Assembly: GCA_963771985.1 (NCBI GenBank)
Contig: CAVYVO010000004.1
Coordinates: forward strand, 620,001-684,000
Origin: Trebonia sp963771985
GTDB lineage: Bacteria > Actinomycetota > Actinomycetes > Streptosporangiales > Streptosporangiaceae
Direction of reading: 5' to 3'
DNA length: 64,000 nt
Part shown: piece by piece, positions 17,723-27,375 of the stretch
Layout: the number at the start of each line of letters is the position of its first letter
Numbering within the stretch: the first letter of the stretch is position 1
Translations under genes and position numbers: made by a program
The notes under the pieces: model-generated
The model's database searches: none
The model's input: the letters and a program-made list of their open reading frames with translations, nothing else
What the model was told of the DNA's origin: nothing

Positions 17723-18466
17723 CTAACTCAGCTGGCCGTCTGTTTGACGGAGGATGAGCTCACGGAGCTCGGCGGGAGTAGGCCACGGCGGCCTGGTGTG
17801 GATCATCCGATGGCAGTTGGAACAGAGCAGCGCGAGATCCTTGACCGACCGCGCTTTCGCGCCGCCGACATGCAGCGGCTCGACATGGTGACACTCGATA
17901 TACCCCCGGCCCCGCTCGCCGTACTTCTGAGCGAAGTCGAAACCGCAGACCTCGCAAGCCAGCGATCCGCCGACGGCCACGATGCTGTTGATCTTCCTCC
18001 GGCGCAAAGCGGGATTCCGCTCCCGGTACGCGTGCAGGCGAAGGAGGTAGCGACCCTCCATCTCGCTCTCGTTTTCATAACCGACTTCCCGCGGGAGGTC
18101 CAGCTGCTCGCCAGCGGCAAGAGACGTACGGAGCGATTCCGCCAGCGCGTGCATCGCCTCGGGCTTGTCGATGAACTCGGCCACTACCTCCTCGGTGCGG
18201 CGGCCGCCGTTCGTTTTGCCGCCCTGGTATCCGGGGTGAGCGGTCGCGATATCGGCGGTCTTGCGGACGACCCCGTTCTCGTTGCGGAACTTATCTCCCC
18301 GCGCCTCGAGCGGATGAATGTCCATCTTCTGCAGCAACCGGGAAAGCTCGATGACCTGGGGATCACCAGGGCCGAGCTGCTGCCATCCGTTTTGCACAAC
18401 GAGATCGCAGGCAAGAACGATCTCCTCCCACGCCCAATCAGGCGCCCGTCTCCCCTCGTCCGCCAT
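17723..18466 (-). CDS. HNH endonuclease, McrA-like
   Basis: 247 residues from the ATG at 18466; the frame runs 21 codons further through a palindrome, but those codons are unlikely to be coding. N-terminal domain: WAWEEIVLACDLVVQNGWQQ and F-R-N-E-N-G-V-V-R-K-T-A-D-I, known from many bacterial McrA-type proteins and probably a DNA recognition domain. C-terminal HNH with zinc Cys: ACEVCGFDF, ECHHVEPLHVGG, LALLCSNCHRMIH. It is the first gene of a two-nuclease operon with the ScoMcrA-like gene and is divergent from the RelE-UvrD gene across a 30-bp palindrome. Confidence 0.85.
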   Translation of the reverse strand: MADEGRRAPDWAWEEIVLACDLVVQNGWQQLGPGDPQVIELSRLLQKMDIHPLEARGDKFRNENGVVRKTADIATAHPGYQGGKTNGGRRTEEVVAEFIDKPEAMHALAESLRTSLAAGEQLDLPREVGYENESEMEGRYLLRLHAYRERNPALRRRKINSIVAVGGSLACEVCGFDFAQKYGERGRGYIECHHVEPLHVGGAKARSVKDLALLCSNCHRMIHTRPPWPTPAELRELILRQTDGQLS

Positions 18467-18482
18467 GCGGCAATGGTATGCA

Positions 18483-18512
18483 GTTGCGTTTGGCAATATT
18501 GCCAAACGCAAC
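18483..18512. promoter_or_regulatory. Perfect 30-bp palindrome between divergent defence genes
   Basis: GTTGCGTTTGGCAAT is followed immediately by its exact reverse complement, with no spacer. It lies 17 bases upstream of the HNH gene start and 67 bases upstream of the RelE-UvrD TTG. Size, symmetry and place fit an operator bound by a dimeric repressor that controls both directions. No dedicated regulator is next to it; the RelE-like domain or a distant protein may be the binder. Confidence 0.75.
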
Positions 18513-18578
18513 TTATTGATCGTTAGCATTGCTAGCTACCTGCAATCGAACCCGAGGACAGCTCTGGAGGCGCTTGCA

Positions 18579-20692
18579 TTGCCACGGCTCGCGATCGACA
18601 AGGATTTCCTGGACGACTACTCCAGGCTGGAGAAGAGGGTCCAGAACGCCGTCAAGGACGCGATCGACAAGTTCGCGCAGCACAGCCACGCGGGCCTGCA
18701 CCTAGAGAAGATCAACCGCAGCCGGGACTACAGGATAAGGACGATCCGAATCGACGCCTTCTGGCGCGGCGTCGTTCTCGCCCCGGACGCCGGGGACACG
18801 TACTACCTGATGAAGGTCCTGCCGCACGACAAGGCCATCGCCTACGCGGCCAGCCACCGGCTCACCGTGAACCAGGCGCTCGGCATCGTCGAAGTCCGTG
18901 ACGAGAGCGCCATCGAGCAGCTCCAGCCATCGCTCGAAGCCGCCGCAGAGCAGACGGAAACGCGGCTGTTCCCTCATGTCAGCGACGCCGACCTGGCCCG
19001 TCTCGGCATCGACGCGAAGATCCTCCCGATCGTCCGGCTGCTGGCTTCGAAGCGCACCTCGAGGCGATGCAGACGATGCTGCCGCAGCCTCAGTACGACG
19101 CACTGTTCCTCCTTACTTGCGGCTCGACCGTCGAGGAGGTCTGGCAGGAAGTCGCTCAGTACGCGCCGCAGCACCATGTCGAGACCGGCGACCTCGTGGC
19201 CGCGATGGAGCGCAGCCCGGGCCGGGTCGTCTTCGTATCTGGCAATGCGGAACTCGATCACGTCCTGGAGCATCCCTTCGCGGCCTGGCGTGTCTTCCTC
19301 CACCCTGCGCAACGGAAGATCGCCTACGCGGCTAGCTACACAGGCCCGACGCAAGTGACCGGCGGCGCTGGCACCGGGAAGACCGTAACCGCCCTGCACC
19401 GTGCGGCGTTCCTGGCCAAGCAGGTCAGCAGCGAGCCGTTCGCTGCGCAACAGCGCCCGCAGATCCTGCTCACGACCTTCACCCGGAACCTGGCAGACGC
19501 GCTTGAGGCCCAGTTCGGCCTCCTGGTAGAGGACGACGAGGTACGCGGGCAGGTCGAGGTGCTCAACGTGGACAGGCTCTCCTACCGGATCATGGAACGA
19601 GCTCTAGGCAGCCGCCCGAACGTAGTCACCGACATGAGCCCGTACTGGTCAGCGGCGGCCGCCGAGGCGGGCCTTCCGTTCACGCCTGCCTTCCTGAACA
19701 GGGAATGGGAGCAGGTGATCCTGGCCCAGAACCTGCACACCGAGCAGGAGTACCTGAAGTGCGCCCGCACCGGCCAGGGAAGGCCGCTCGGCAAGGCGCA
19801 GCGTACCCAGGTGTGGCTGCTCGCCAAGCGAGTCACTGCGGGGCTACGGGCCAGCGGGCTGTGGACGCATCACCAGCTCGCCAACGAGGCCGCCGCCATC
19901 GCCGGTCACGCGGAGGACCCGCTGTACCGTCACGTGATCGTGGACGAGGCACAGGATCTACATCCTGCCCAGTGGCGGCTGCTCCGGGCAGTCGCGGCGC
20001 CGGGACCGGACGACCTGTTCTTCGTGGGCGACCCGCACCAGCGGATCTACGGCGACCGCGTATCGCTCGCCCGGCTCGGCATCCAGATCCGCGGCCGCAG
20101 CCGCAAGCTGACGGTCAATTACAGGACCACACAGGAGATCCTCACCTGGGCGCTTCCAGCGCTCGGCAAGGAGCCGATTGCCGGGCTCGACGACGAGGTG
20201 GACTCGCTGACCGGTTACCGGTCTCCCCTGCACGGCACGCGGCCCGAGGTATACGCGGCCCGCACCTGGGACGATGAGCTCGGGCAGCTGACACGCCGCG
20301 TGCAGAGCTGGATCGGCGGCGGGATCGAACCGCACGCCATCGGCATCGCCGCCAGGTCCAGCCGCCTCGCCGACCAGGCCACTGCCTCCCTCAAGTCCGC
20401 GGGCATCCCGGTCGTCCCGCTCGCGTCGAGGACCCGCAAGAACGCCGTCCGCGCCGGGACAATGCACCGCATGAAGGGCCTGGAGTTCCAGGCGGTCGCC
20501 GTCATCGGCGTTTCCGCGGGAACGATTCCCGCGCCGGCCGCGATCACGCCCGCCGCCGAGGATGCGGTAACGCACGCCCAGGACCTGCAGCGGGAACGTT
20601 GCCTGCTCTTCGTCGCCTGCACCCGTGCCCGCGACCACCTCTACCTGTCCTATACCGGATCTCCCAGCCCGTTCCTTTCTATCGGCCGCTAG
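18579..20692 (+). pseudogene. RelE-UvrD helicase fusion, frameshifted
   Basis: TTG start at 18579, eight bases after GGAGG. First frame (to about 19050): a RelE/ParE-like domain of about 100 residues (LEKRVQNAVKDAIDKFAQ, F-W-R-G-V-V-L-A, YLMKVLPHDKA), then a linker. A one-base shift near 19046 moves the rest to another frame, from E-A-H-L-E-A-M-Q-T-M-L onward to 20692: UvrD helicase with Walker A GGAGTGKT, Walker B VDEAQDLHPAQW, T-M-H-R-M-K-G-L-E-F and FVACTRARDHLYLS. The full protein would be near 704 residues, a known fusion. The shift may be real, programmed or a sequence error; the rest looks under selection. Confidence 0.82.
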
Positions 20693-20771
20693 CCGGAGAC
20701 CGGACGGAATCGCCGTCGCAGCCGAGCTTCCCGCCCTGGCAGAGCTTCTTTGCATTTGATCCGAACGGACG

Positions 20772-20993
20772 GTGGCGCCCACCCACGTCCGCGACCTGTG
20801 GGGCACCGTCCAGCATGAGGGCGCGACCAAGGGGATAATGATTACGACGTCCGGGTACGGTCCTGACAGCTACAAGTTCGCCGACGGCAAGCCCCTGAAC
20901 CTGATCGACGGCAGCGGCCTGCTCGCCCTCTGCCAGCAGCACGACATTCCCGCCCGCATCCTCGACCGCGGCCAGCGCAAGCCCAGCTCGTGA
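20772..20993 (+). pseudogene. Mrr-type restriction endonuclease, C-terminal fragment
   Basis: The frame reads VRDLWGTVQHEGATKGIMIT, then T-S-G-Y-G-P-D-S-Y-K-F-A. This is the last part of the Mrr catalytic domain family (strand and Q-x-K region missing before it). At about 73 codons it lacks the D-(D/E)-x-K residues, so it is a remnant of a modification-dependent nuclease. It lies between the helicase and the HEPN/nucleotidyltransferase pair. Confidence 0.7.
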
Positions 20994-20999
20994 CGAGAG

Positions 21000-21641
21000 G
21001 TGGCGGCGAGGCCTACCAGTACCCGCAAGCTGAAGAGTATTCTTCAATTTGTGGAAAGGCAGCCAACGCCAGCGCTCTTGCCTATCCTGCGCTCACAGCA
21101 GCAGGGCGAGATCCTCGCGCTGCTGCTGGGAGATCCAGACCTCGAACTTAGCCTTACGGAGATCTCGGAGCGAACGGGTGCTCCGCATCCATCGGTCTAC
21201 CGGGAGATCGAGCGCGCTGAGCAGGCGGGCCTAGTCACAACCCGCAAGACAGGCAACACCAGGCTCGTCCGCGCGAACACCGCAAGTCCCTACTATGCGG
21301 GACTGGCTGAGGTACTGACTAGAGCCTTCGGTGTCCCCGCCGTGCTTGCCGAGGCCCTGTCCTCCGTCGGCGGGATCACCGCCGCCTACGTCTACGGATC
21401 GTGGGCCGCCAGGCACGAGGGACAGGCCGGGCAGCGGCCCGTCGCCGACATTGACGTCCTAGTGCTCGGCGACCCCGACCGGGACGAACTCTACGACGCG
21501 CTCAGTGCTGCCGAGCGGCGCCTGGGCAGGCCCGTGGAGGCAACGATCCGCGACCCCGCCTGGCTGGAATCAGGCACCGGCGCATTCCACGACACCGTCG
21601 CCAGCCGTCCTCTGGTCAGGCTTGACCTGCCGCATCAGTAA
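21000..21641 (+). CDS. Winged-helix plus nucleotidyltransferase (MNT-like) protein
   Basis: 213 residues from a GTG at 21000 (start uncertain; a later GTG at 21051 is possible). Residues about 40-95 are a winged helix (LSLTEISERTGAPHPSVYRE). The second half is a minimal nucleotidyltransferase: YVYGSWAARHEG, then V-A-D-I-D-V-L-V-L, giving the G-S-x(n)-D-x-D catalytic set. MNT proteins neutralise HEPN RNases by AMPylation in HEPN/MNT modules. A HEPN-like gene overlaps its 3' end on the other strand, so I infer a toxin-antitoxin role. Confidence 0.78.
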   Translation: MAARPTSTRKLKSILQFVERQPTPALLPILRSQQQGEILALLLGDPDLELSLTEISERTGAPHPSVYREIERAEQAGLVTTRKTGNTRLVRANTASPYYAGLAEVLTRAFGVPAVLAEALSSVGGITAAYVYGSWAARHEGQAGQRPVADIDVLVLGDPDRDELYDALSAAERRLGRPVEATIRDPAWLESGTGAFHDTVASRPLVRLDLPHQ

Positions 21642-22131
21642 CAAACCGATCCGGCGGCGAATCTGCCAGCAGAGCTCTCACCCCGGACAACGCTGCTGTC
21701 GCCTTCTCGATCGCCCATGATGCATCCGCTGTCGTAATAGGGGCCGCATCCGGATCGAAGTACTGTGCTGAATGACGGGTGCGCCGGAGCCGCTCGAAGG
21801 TCGCCTTGGCAAACGCCGGAATGTCTGCGGCGAACTGCGCGGATACCGCGTCTTCGACGGTCATGTGCGATCCGTCGCCTCCCGTCGGGCGCAGGCCCTG
21901 CTGCGCAAGGAGGGATTCCGCGGCCATCCGGTAGGCGTCGTAAGAAGCGACATAAGCGCCGTCAACATCACCTCCTGCAAGGGCAGCCGCGGCAGTGGTG
22001 TCAACTCGCAGCGCTGCACGCCTGATCAAGGCATCCGCCAGGGCACCAAGATTCTCCGCCTCTATACTCTCCAGACGCCCCTTGCCGAGAAGGTACTGAA
22101 CAGTCCGCTCGCCTTTCTCCCAGCGAACCAT
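21616..22131 (-). CDS. HEPN-like protein, possible toxin of a HEPN/MNT module
   Basis: 171 residues; ATG at 22131 after AGGAG. Largely helical; the middle (VASYDAYRMAAESLLAQQGL) and the segment ATFERLRRTRHSAQYFD fit a HEPN domain with an R-x4-H active-site motif. HEPN toxins are RNases. It runs toward the MNT-like gene and the two overlap by 26 bases, tail to tail. Classical HEPN/MNT pairs are co-directional, so the pairing is an inference from family and contact. Confidence 0.65.
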   Translation of the reverse strand: MVRWEKGERTVQYLLGKGRLESIEAENLGALADALIRRAALRVDTTAAAALAGGDVDGAYVASYDAYRMAAESLLAQQGLRPTGGDGSHMTVEDAVSAQFAADIPAFAKATFERLRRTRHSAQYFDPDAAPITTADASWAIEKATAALSGVRALLADSPPDRFVTDAAGQA

Positions 22132-22176
22132 CGCTTTCTCCTAACGGTCCGATTAACCAAGAAGGTGGCACAGCAC

Positions 22177-22222
22177 GGGCATAGGATGTCACCCTAAGTC
22201 GCTAGCGCATGTCGGAGTGGGG
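22177..22222 (+). promoter_or_regulatory. Promoter/leader shared with the mcrBC operon
   Basis: GGGCATAGGAT carries a -10-like TAGGAT at 22182-22187. The 46 bases from 22177 align with 36153-36199 with about 36 identities and one single-base gap; CTAAGTCGC, just after the expected transcript start, is exact in both. The helicase GTG is at 22228. No convincing -35 is visible. Confidence 0.7.
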
Positions 22223-22227
22223 CAAGC

Positions 22228-25200
22228 GTGGATATTTTCCGGGTCCGGGACCGGCTGATCGAGGATTACCGGGAGTTCACCGGCAGCTTCGTCGACATCC
22301 ATGACAAGGCGATCCGCGAGCACGTCGCCGAGCGGATGGCCAACGGCTACCAGTGGCCGGACCCCTGGCTGTCGCTCAACCCGAGCTTCGCGTCCGGCGG
22401 GACGGTCTCTGAGCTCATCCAAGCGGGCCTCCTCCAACCGGGAAACAAGGACATCTTCCGGCTTCCGAACGGTCAGGAGCTTCGCCTCCACAAGCATCAG
22501 AAAGAAGCCATCGAGGCCGCACGCACCGGCAAGAGCTACGTCCTCACGACCGGCACCGGCTCCGGCAAGAGCTTGGCGTACATCGTCCCGATCGTGGACA
22601 AGGTCCTCGAAGCCAAAGCCACAGGCACCTACCGGCCAGGTATCAAGGCGATCGTCGTTTACCCAATGAACGCTCTGGCCAACAGCCAGCTCGGCGAGCT
22701 GGAGAAGTTCCTGGGCACCAGTAACCCGCAGGTGACATTCGAGCGGTACACCGGGCAAGAGTCGCAGGACAAGCGCGCCAGCATCATCGCTATCCCACCG
22801 GACATCCTGCTCACCAACTACGTGATGCTCGAGCTGGTCCTCACCCGCCCGCGGGAGCGCGGCCTCGTCAAAGCGGCCAAAGGGCTGTGGTTCCTCGTCC
22901 TAGACGAGCTGCACACCTATCGCGGACGCCAGGGAGCGGATGTCGCACTCCTCGTAAGGCGACTCAGGGACGCCTGTGACGCGCCGGGCGTGCAGTGTAT
23001 CGGCACGTCGGCCACCATGACCACCGAGGGCGACGCCGAGGACCAGCGGAAGGAAGTCGCGAGAACAGCGCAGACCCTGTTCGGTGTTCCAGTCGACCCG
23101 GTGAACGTCATCGGCGAGACCTTGCAGCGGATCACCGATCCGGCGGCTATCTCGGCAGCGGCACTCCGCGAGCGTGTCGCGGACCCAGTTCCGCCAAGCG
23201 ATTTCGACGCGTTCACCGCAGATCCGCTGGGCACCTGGATCGAGGAGGTCTTCGGGTTCGAGCCGGGCTCGCCGCCGGACACTCCGCGCCGGCGACGGTG
23301 TCCGCCGACGCTGCCCGAGGCAGCGAAGCAACTGGCCGTTCAGGCAAACGGCGACGAGCTGGCGTGCGCGATCGCGATCAAGGAGACGCTGCAGGCGGGG
23401 GCGCGGATCGTCGACCCATCGGCGGGACGGCCGGTGTTCGCGTTCCGGCTGCACCAGTTCCTGTCCAAGGGCGACAACGTATACGTGACCCTGGAGCCGC
23501 CGACCAGACGGCACGTCACGAGCACTTATCAGGTGGCTGCCCCGGCCGCGGAGATGGACGGGCCCGATCGCATCCTCGTCCCGACCGCGTTCTGCCGGGA
23601 GTGCGGCCAGGAGTATCTGGCGGTAACCAAGGTCGACCAGGATGGCGCAACCAGGTACACCCCAAGACGGGACAACGACGCCAGCGGCGGCAACGACAAG
23701 AGCGGCTACCTCTTCATCAGCGACGACCAGCCCTGGCCCGAGACGCAAGAACAGGCCCTGACCGACGGCAGGTTGCCGTACTCCTGGGTGTCGTACGACC
23801 CAGCGACCGGCGGCCCAGTCATCGACCCGGCTAAGGCAAGCCATCTACCGGAGCCCGTCTACGTGGACGTGACCGGCCGCGAGTCCGACGCCGAGCACGG
23901 CACCTACGCCGCGTACCTGCCGAGCCCGTTCCGGTTCTGCCTGCGCTGCCGAACCTCCTACGAGCAGGCCCGCGGCAGCGACTTCGCCAAGCTGGCCAAG
24001 CTCTCCGCCGAGGGCCGGAGCAGCGCCATGTCCCTCATCACCGCGTCCGTCGTGCGCACGCTGCGCGCGACCGCGGACCTGGACGCCAGGGCGCGCAAGT
24101 TGCTCGCCTTCGTCGACAACCGGCAGGACGCAAGCCTGCAGGCCGGGCACTTCAACGACTTCGTGCAGGTCACCCAGCTGCGAGGCGCGCTGTACCGGGC
24201 GCTCACCAACGCCGAAGACGGCCTCACCGACGAGATCGTCGCCAGGAAGGTCACCGAGGAGCTCGGCCTGACCATGGCGGACTTCGCCCAGAAGCCTGAC
24301 GCCAAGTACTCCCAGAAGGACGAAGCGCTGCGCGCCCTGAGAGAGGTGACCGGATACCGGCTGTACCTGGACCTGGAGCGCGGCTGGCGGGTCACCATGC
24401 CCAACCTGGAGCAGACCGGGCTGCTCCGCATCCAGTACCGCGACCTGCCCGAAGTCGCGCAAGACGAGGAAGCCTGGGAAGGTGCGCACCAGGTGCTACG
24501 GGACGACGAGCCAAAGCACCGGGAGGAGATAGCCGCCGCGCTCCTCGACGAGCTGCGCCGCAACCTGGCCATCGACGTCGAGTACCTAACCGAAGACGGC
24601 TTCGACCTAGTCCGGCGCCTGTCCGCACAGCACCTGAAGGAGCCGTGGTCGCTGCCCGAGCGGGAGCGCCCGCCGCTCGCCGGGGTGGCCTTCCCCGGCC
24701 CCGGCAAGCGCGGTCAGTCGCGCAGCAACATCTACGTGTCGGGCCGCGGCCAGTTCGGCCGGTTCATCATCCGCGAGTACGCGAAGCGCAACCTCAAGGC
24801 GACCGACGCCGGGGAGATCATCAAAGACCTGTTCACGGTGCTCAGCGAGGCCGGGCTGCTTATTGAGACAGTTAAGGCCGACGGCGACGACACCGCCGGC
24901 TACCGGCTCAGAGCAGCGGTCATCCACTGGCATGCGGGCAACGGCCTGTCCGGCGCGGAAGACCGGGTGCGCCGCACCCTCGACAACGAGGAAGGCCCGC
25001 GGGTCAACCCGTTCTTCCGCGATCTGTATAAGGGCGTGGCCACCACTTTGTCCGGGCTGCGAGCCAAGGAGCACACCGCGCAGGTGCCGCCACTAGACCG
25101 GCAGGAGCGGGAGTCAGAGTTCAGCGAGGCTACCCTGCCGGTGCTGTACTGCTCGCCGACGATGGAACTTGGCGTGGACATCAACGCGCTGTCCGCGGTC

Positions 25201-27375
25201 GGGCTGCGGAACGTGCCGCCCACCCCAGCGAACTACGCGCAGCGCTCGGGGAGAGCCGGCCGTTCTGGGCAGCCCGCGCTGGTCGTCACCTACTGCGCGA
25301 CCGGCAACGCCCATGACCAGTACTACTTCCGGCGGCCTGCGGAAATGGTCGGCGGCAGCGTGGCCCCCCCACGGCTCGACCTCGCCAACGAGGACCTCAT
25401 CAAGTCACACGTGCAGGCGATCTGGCTTGCCGAGACTGGCCAAGACCTGCACGGGTCGCTCACCCAGATCCTGGACGTGGCGGGCGAGAACCCGAGCCTG
25501 CAGCTGCTCGCCGACGTCCGCAAGCGGCTCACGGACAACGCGGCGGCCGCCCGCGCGGCCGCCCGCGCCACCACCCTGCTCGCCGCGATGCTGCCCGAGC
25601 TGCGACGAGCACCCTGGTGGCGGGACTCCTGGATCGATGACGCTGCCAGCAGGGCAGCGCAGGCCTTCGACGATGCGTGCAACCGGTGGCGGGACCTGTA
25701 CCGGGTCGCGCTGGCAGAGTTCAAGGCACAGTCCGCGCGGTCCGTGGACACGTCGATCCGACACACGGACCGCGAGCAGGCGGCCCGGCGCGCCGCCGAC
25801 GCCCGCATCCAGTTGAACCTGCTCAGCAACGAGGACTCCGACGACTTCCAGACCGACTTCTACTCCTACCGGTACTTCGCCTCTGAGGGGTTCCTGCCCG
25901 GTTACTCGTTCCCCCGGCTGCCGCTGGCCGCCTACATCCCCGGCCTGACCGGCCGCCGTGAGGGCGACTACATCCAGCGGCCACGATTCATCGGGATCGC
26001 CGAATTCGGTCCGGGCGCGGTGATCTACCACGAGGGCGCCCGCTACCAGGTCGTCTCCGTAACCCTGCCGCCGTCGGAGGTCGGCAAGGAAGGCACGGTC
26101 ACCACGACCGCGCGCCGCTGCGCAGCCTGCGGGTACCTGCACCGCGAGGCAGTCGGCATCGACCTGTGCGAGAGCTGCCGTGAGCCGCTGCGCGAGACCA
26201 CCAGGGACCTGCTCCGGCTGACCACCGTCCGCACCGCCCGACGGGACCGTATCTCCTCTGACGAAGAAGAACGCCGCCGCGCCGGGTTCGAGCTCCAGAC
26301 CTCCTACCGGTTCGCACAGCACGGCGCGAAGCCCGGCCGGATCGACGCCACCGCCACCGACGACGCGGGTGAGATCCTCAGCCTCGCCTACGGCGACTCC
26401 GCGACGATCCGGGTCACCAACATCGGCCGGCGCCGCCGCGCCGACCCCGACGTCCACGGCTACCTGATCGACGTGACCACGGGCCGCTGGCTGAAAGAGA
26501 ACGAACGGGACGAAGCACCAGAGGAAGAAGGCCTGGAGGCCGCCGACAAGATCAAGCGCAAGCAGCGGGTCATCCCCTACGTGGAGGACCGCCGCAACGT
26601 CCTGGTCACCCGGCTGGCCGGGCCAGTGAGCCTAGAGACCGCGATCACCGCCGCGATCGCGCTGGAGCGCGGCATCGAGGCGGCCTTCCAGCTCGAGGAC
26701 AGCGAGCTGTCCAGCGAAGGCCTGCCCGATCAGGACCGCCGGGGCCGCGCGCTGTTCATCGAGAGCGCCGAGGGCGGCGCCGGCGTGCTCCGCCGCCTCG
26801 TCGACGACCCCGGGGCCCTCCGTAAGGCCGCCCGCACCGCCCTGGAGATCATGCACTTCGACCCGGACACCGGCGAGGAGGACAACGCCGCCCTGCCCGA
26901 CCGGGAGCGCTGCGTGCGCGCGTGCTACGACTGCCTGCTGTCGTACGCCAACCAGTCCCTGCACGAAATGATCGACCGCCACCTGGTCCGCGACCTGATG
27001 CTGAGGCTGACGGCCGCCGAGGTGGAACACGCGTACGTTCAGGATAAAAAATCAGATCATCCCGAACGGACCGGTCCGACTCTCCCCGCCCAGCCCGACT
27101 CCCCGGAGGGCGAGTTCGTCGCCTGGCTCCGCGCAGCGGGTCTTCGCGAGCCCGACGCGGTCGGCGAGGAGGTTTTCGGCGTCTGTCCCGACCTCGTCTA
27201 CCGTCTGCCGGACAGCAACGTGGCTGTCTTCTTCGCCGACGCCGATCACGAATCGCACGATGTGCTCCGGGACGAGGGCTGGAGCGTCATTCTCATCGGA
27301 CTCGAAGACGACTGGCAACAGGTTGCGGGACGCTATCCGAGCGTGTTCGGCAGCGAGCAGGAAGGAACGCCGTGA
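22228..27375 (+). CDS. DEAD/DEAH helicase with DUF1998 and C-terminal nuclease-like domain (DISARM DrmA/DrmB-like)
   Basis: 1715 residues from a GTG. Order: N-terminal region; helicase domain 1 with TGTGSGKS (about 107), V-V-Y-P-M-N-A-L-A, LDELHTYRGRQGADV and TSAT; an insertion with Cys pairs (CRECG, CLRC); helicase domain 2 with LYCSPTMELGVDINAL and YAQRSGRAGRSGQ; a zinc-type CAACGYL...CESC; DUF1998 with FIESAEGGAGVLRRL and CYDCLLSY; then about 80 residues (PDLVYRLPDSNVAVFFAD, ending YPSVFG) like the Vsr/DUF559 tail of such helicases, with D-G-x-H-D altered. DrmA and DrmB of DISARM hold helicase and DUF1998 functions; here one protein has both. It overlaps the SNF2 gene by four bases. Confidence 0.85.
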   Translation: MDIFRVRDRLIEDYREFTGSFVDIHDKAIREHVAERMANGYQWPDPWLSLNPSFASGGTVSELIQAGLLQPGNKDIFRLPNGQELRLHKHQKEAIEAARTGKSYVLTTGTGSGKSLAYIVPIVDKVLEAKATGTYRPGIKAIVVYPMNALANSQLGELEKFLGTSNPQVTFERYTGQESQDKRASIIAIPPDILLTNYVMLELVLTRPRERGLVKAAKGLWFLVLDELHTYRGRQGADVALLVRRLRDACDAPGVQCIGTSATMTTEGDAEDQRKEVARTAQTLFGVPVDPVNVIGETLQRITDPAAISAAALRERVADPVPPSDFDAFTADPLGTWIEEVFGFEPGSPPDTPRRRRCPPTLPEAAKQLAVQANGDELACAIAIKETLQAGARIVDPSAGRPVFAFRLHQFLSKGDNVYVTLEPPTRRHVTSTYQVAAPAAEMDGPDRILVPTAFCRECGQEYLAVTKVDQDGATRYTPRRDNDASGGNDKSGYLFISDDQPWPETQEQALTDGRLPYSWVSYDPATGGPVIDPAKASHLPEPVYVDVTGRESDAEHGTYAAYLPSPFRFCLRCRTSYEQARGSDFAKLAKLSAEGRSSAMSLITASVVRTLRATADLDARARKLLAFVDNRQDASLQAGHFNDFVQVTQLRGALYRALTNAEDGLTDEIVARKVTEELGLTMADFAQKPDAKYSQKDEALRALREVTGYRLYLDLERGWRVTMPNLEQTGLLRIQYRDLPEVAQDEEAWEGAHQVLRDDEPKHREEIAAALLDELRRNLAIDVEYLTEDGFDLVRRLSAQHLKEPWSLPERERPPLAGVAFPGPGKRGQSRSNIYVSGRGQFGRFIIREYAKRNLKATDAGEIIKDLFTVLSEAGLLIETVKADGDDTAGYRLRAAVIHWHAGNGLSGAEDRVRRTLDNEEGPRVNPFFRDLYKGVATTLSGLRAKEHTAQVPPLDRQERESEFSEATLPVLYCSPTMELGVDINALSAVGLRNVPPTPANYAQRSGRAGRSGQPALVVTYCATGNAHDQYYFRRPAEMVGGSVAPPRLDLANEDLIKSHVQAIWLAETGQDLHGSLTQILDVAGENPSLQLLADVRKRLTDNAAAARAAARATTLLAAMLPELRRAPWWRDSWIDDAASRAAQAFDDACNRWRDLYRVALAEFKAQSARSVDTSIRHTDREQAARRAADARIQLNLLSNEDSDDFQTDFYSYRYFASEGFLPGYSFPRLPLAAYIPGLTGRREGDYIQRPRFIGIAEFGPGAVIYHEGARYQVVSVTLPPSEVGKEGTVTTTARRCAACGYLHREAVGIDLCESCREPLRETTRDLLRLTTVRTARRDRISSDEEERRRAGFELQTSYRFAQHGAKPGRIDATATDDAGEILSLAYGDSATIRVTNIGRRRRADPDVHGYLIDVTTGRWLKENERDEAPEEEGLEAADKIKRKQRVIPYVEDRRNVLVTRLAGPVSLETAITAAIALERGIEAAFQLEDSELSSEGLPDQDRRGRALFIESAEGGAGVLRRLVDDPGALRKAARTALEIMHFDPDTGEEDNAALPDRERCVRACYDCLLSYANQSLHEMIDRHLVRDLMLRLTAAEVEHAYVQDKKSDHPERTGPTLPAQPDSPEGEFVAWLRAAGLREPDAVGEEVFGVCPDLVYRLPDSNVAVFFADADHESHDVLRDEGWSVILIGLEDDWQQVAGRYPSVFGSEQEGTP

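Noticed and set aside
25405..26457. 350-codon minus-strand frame
   Set aside because: Antisense to the large helicase; shadow composition.
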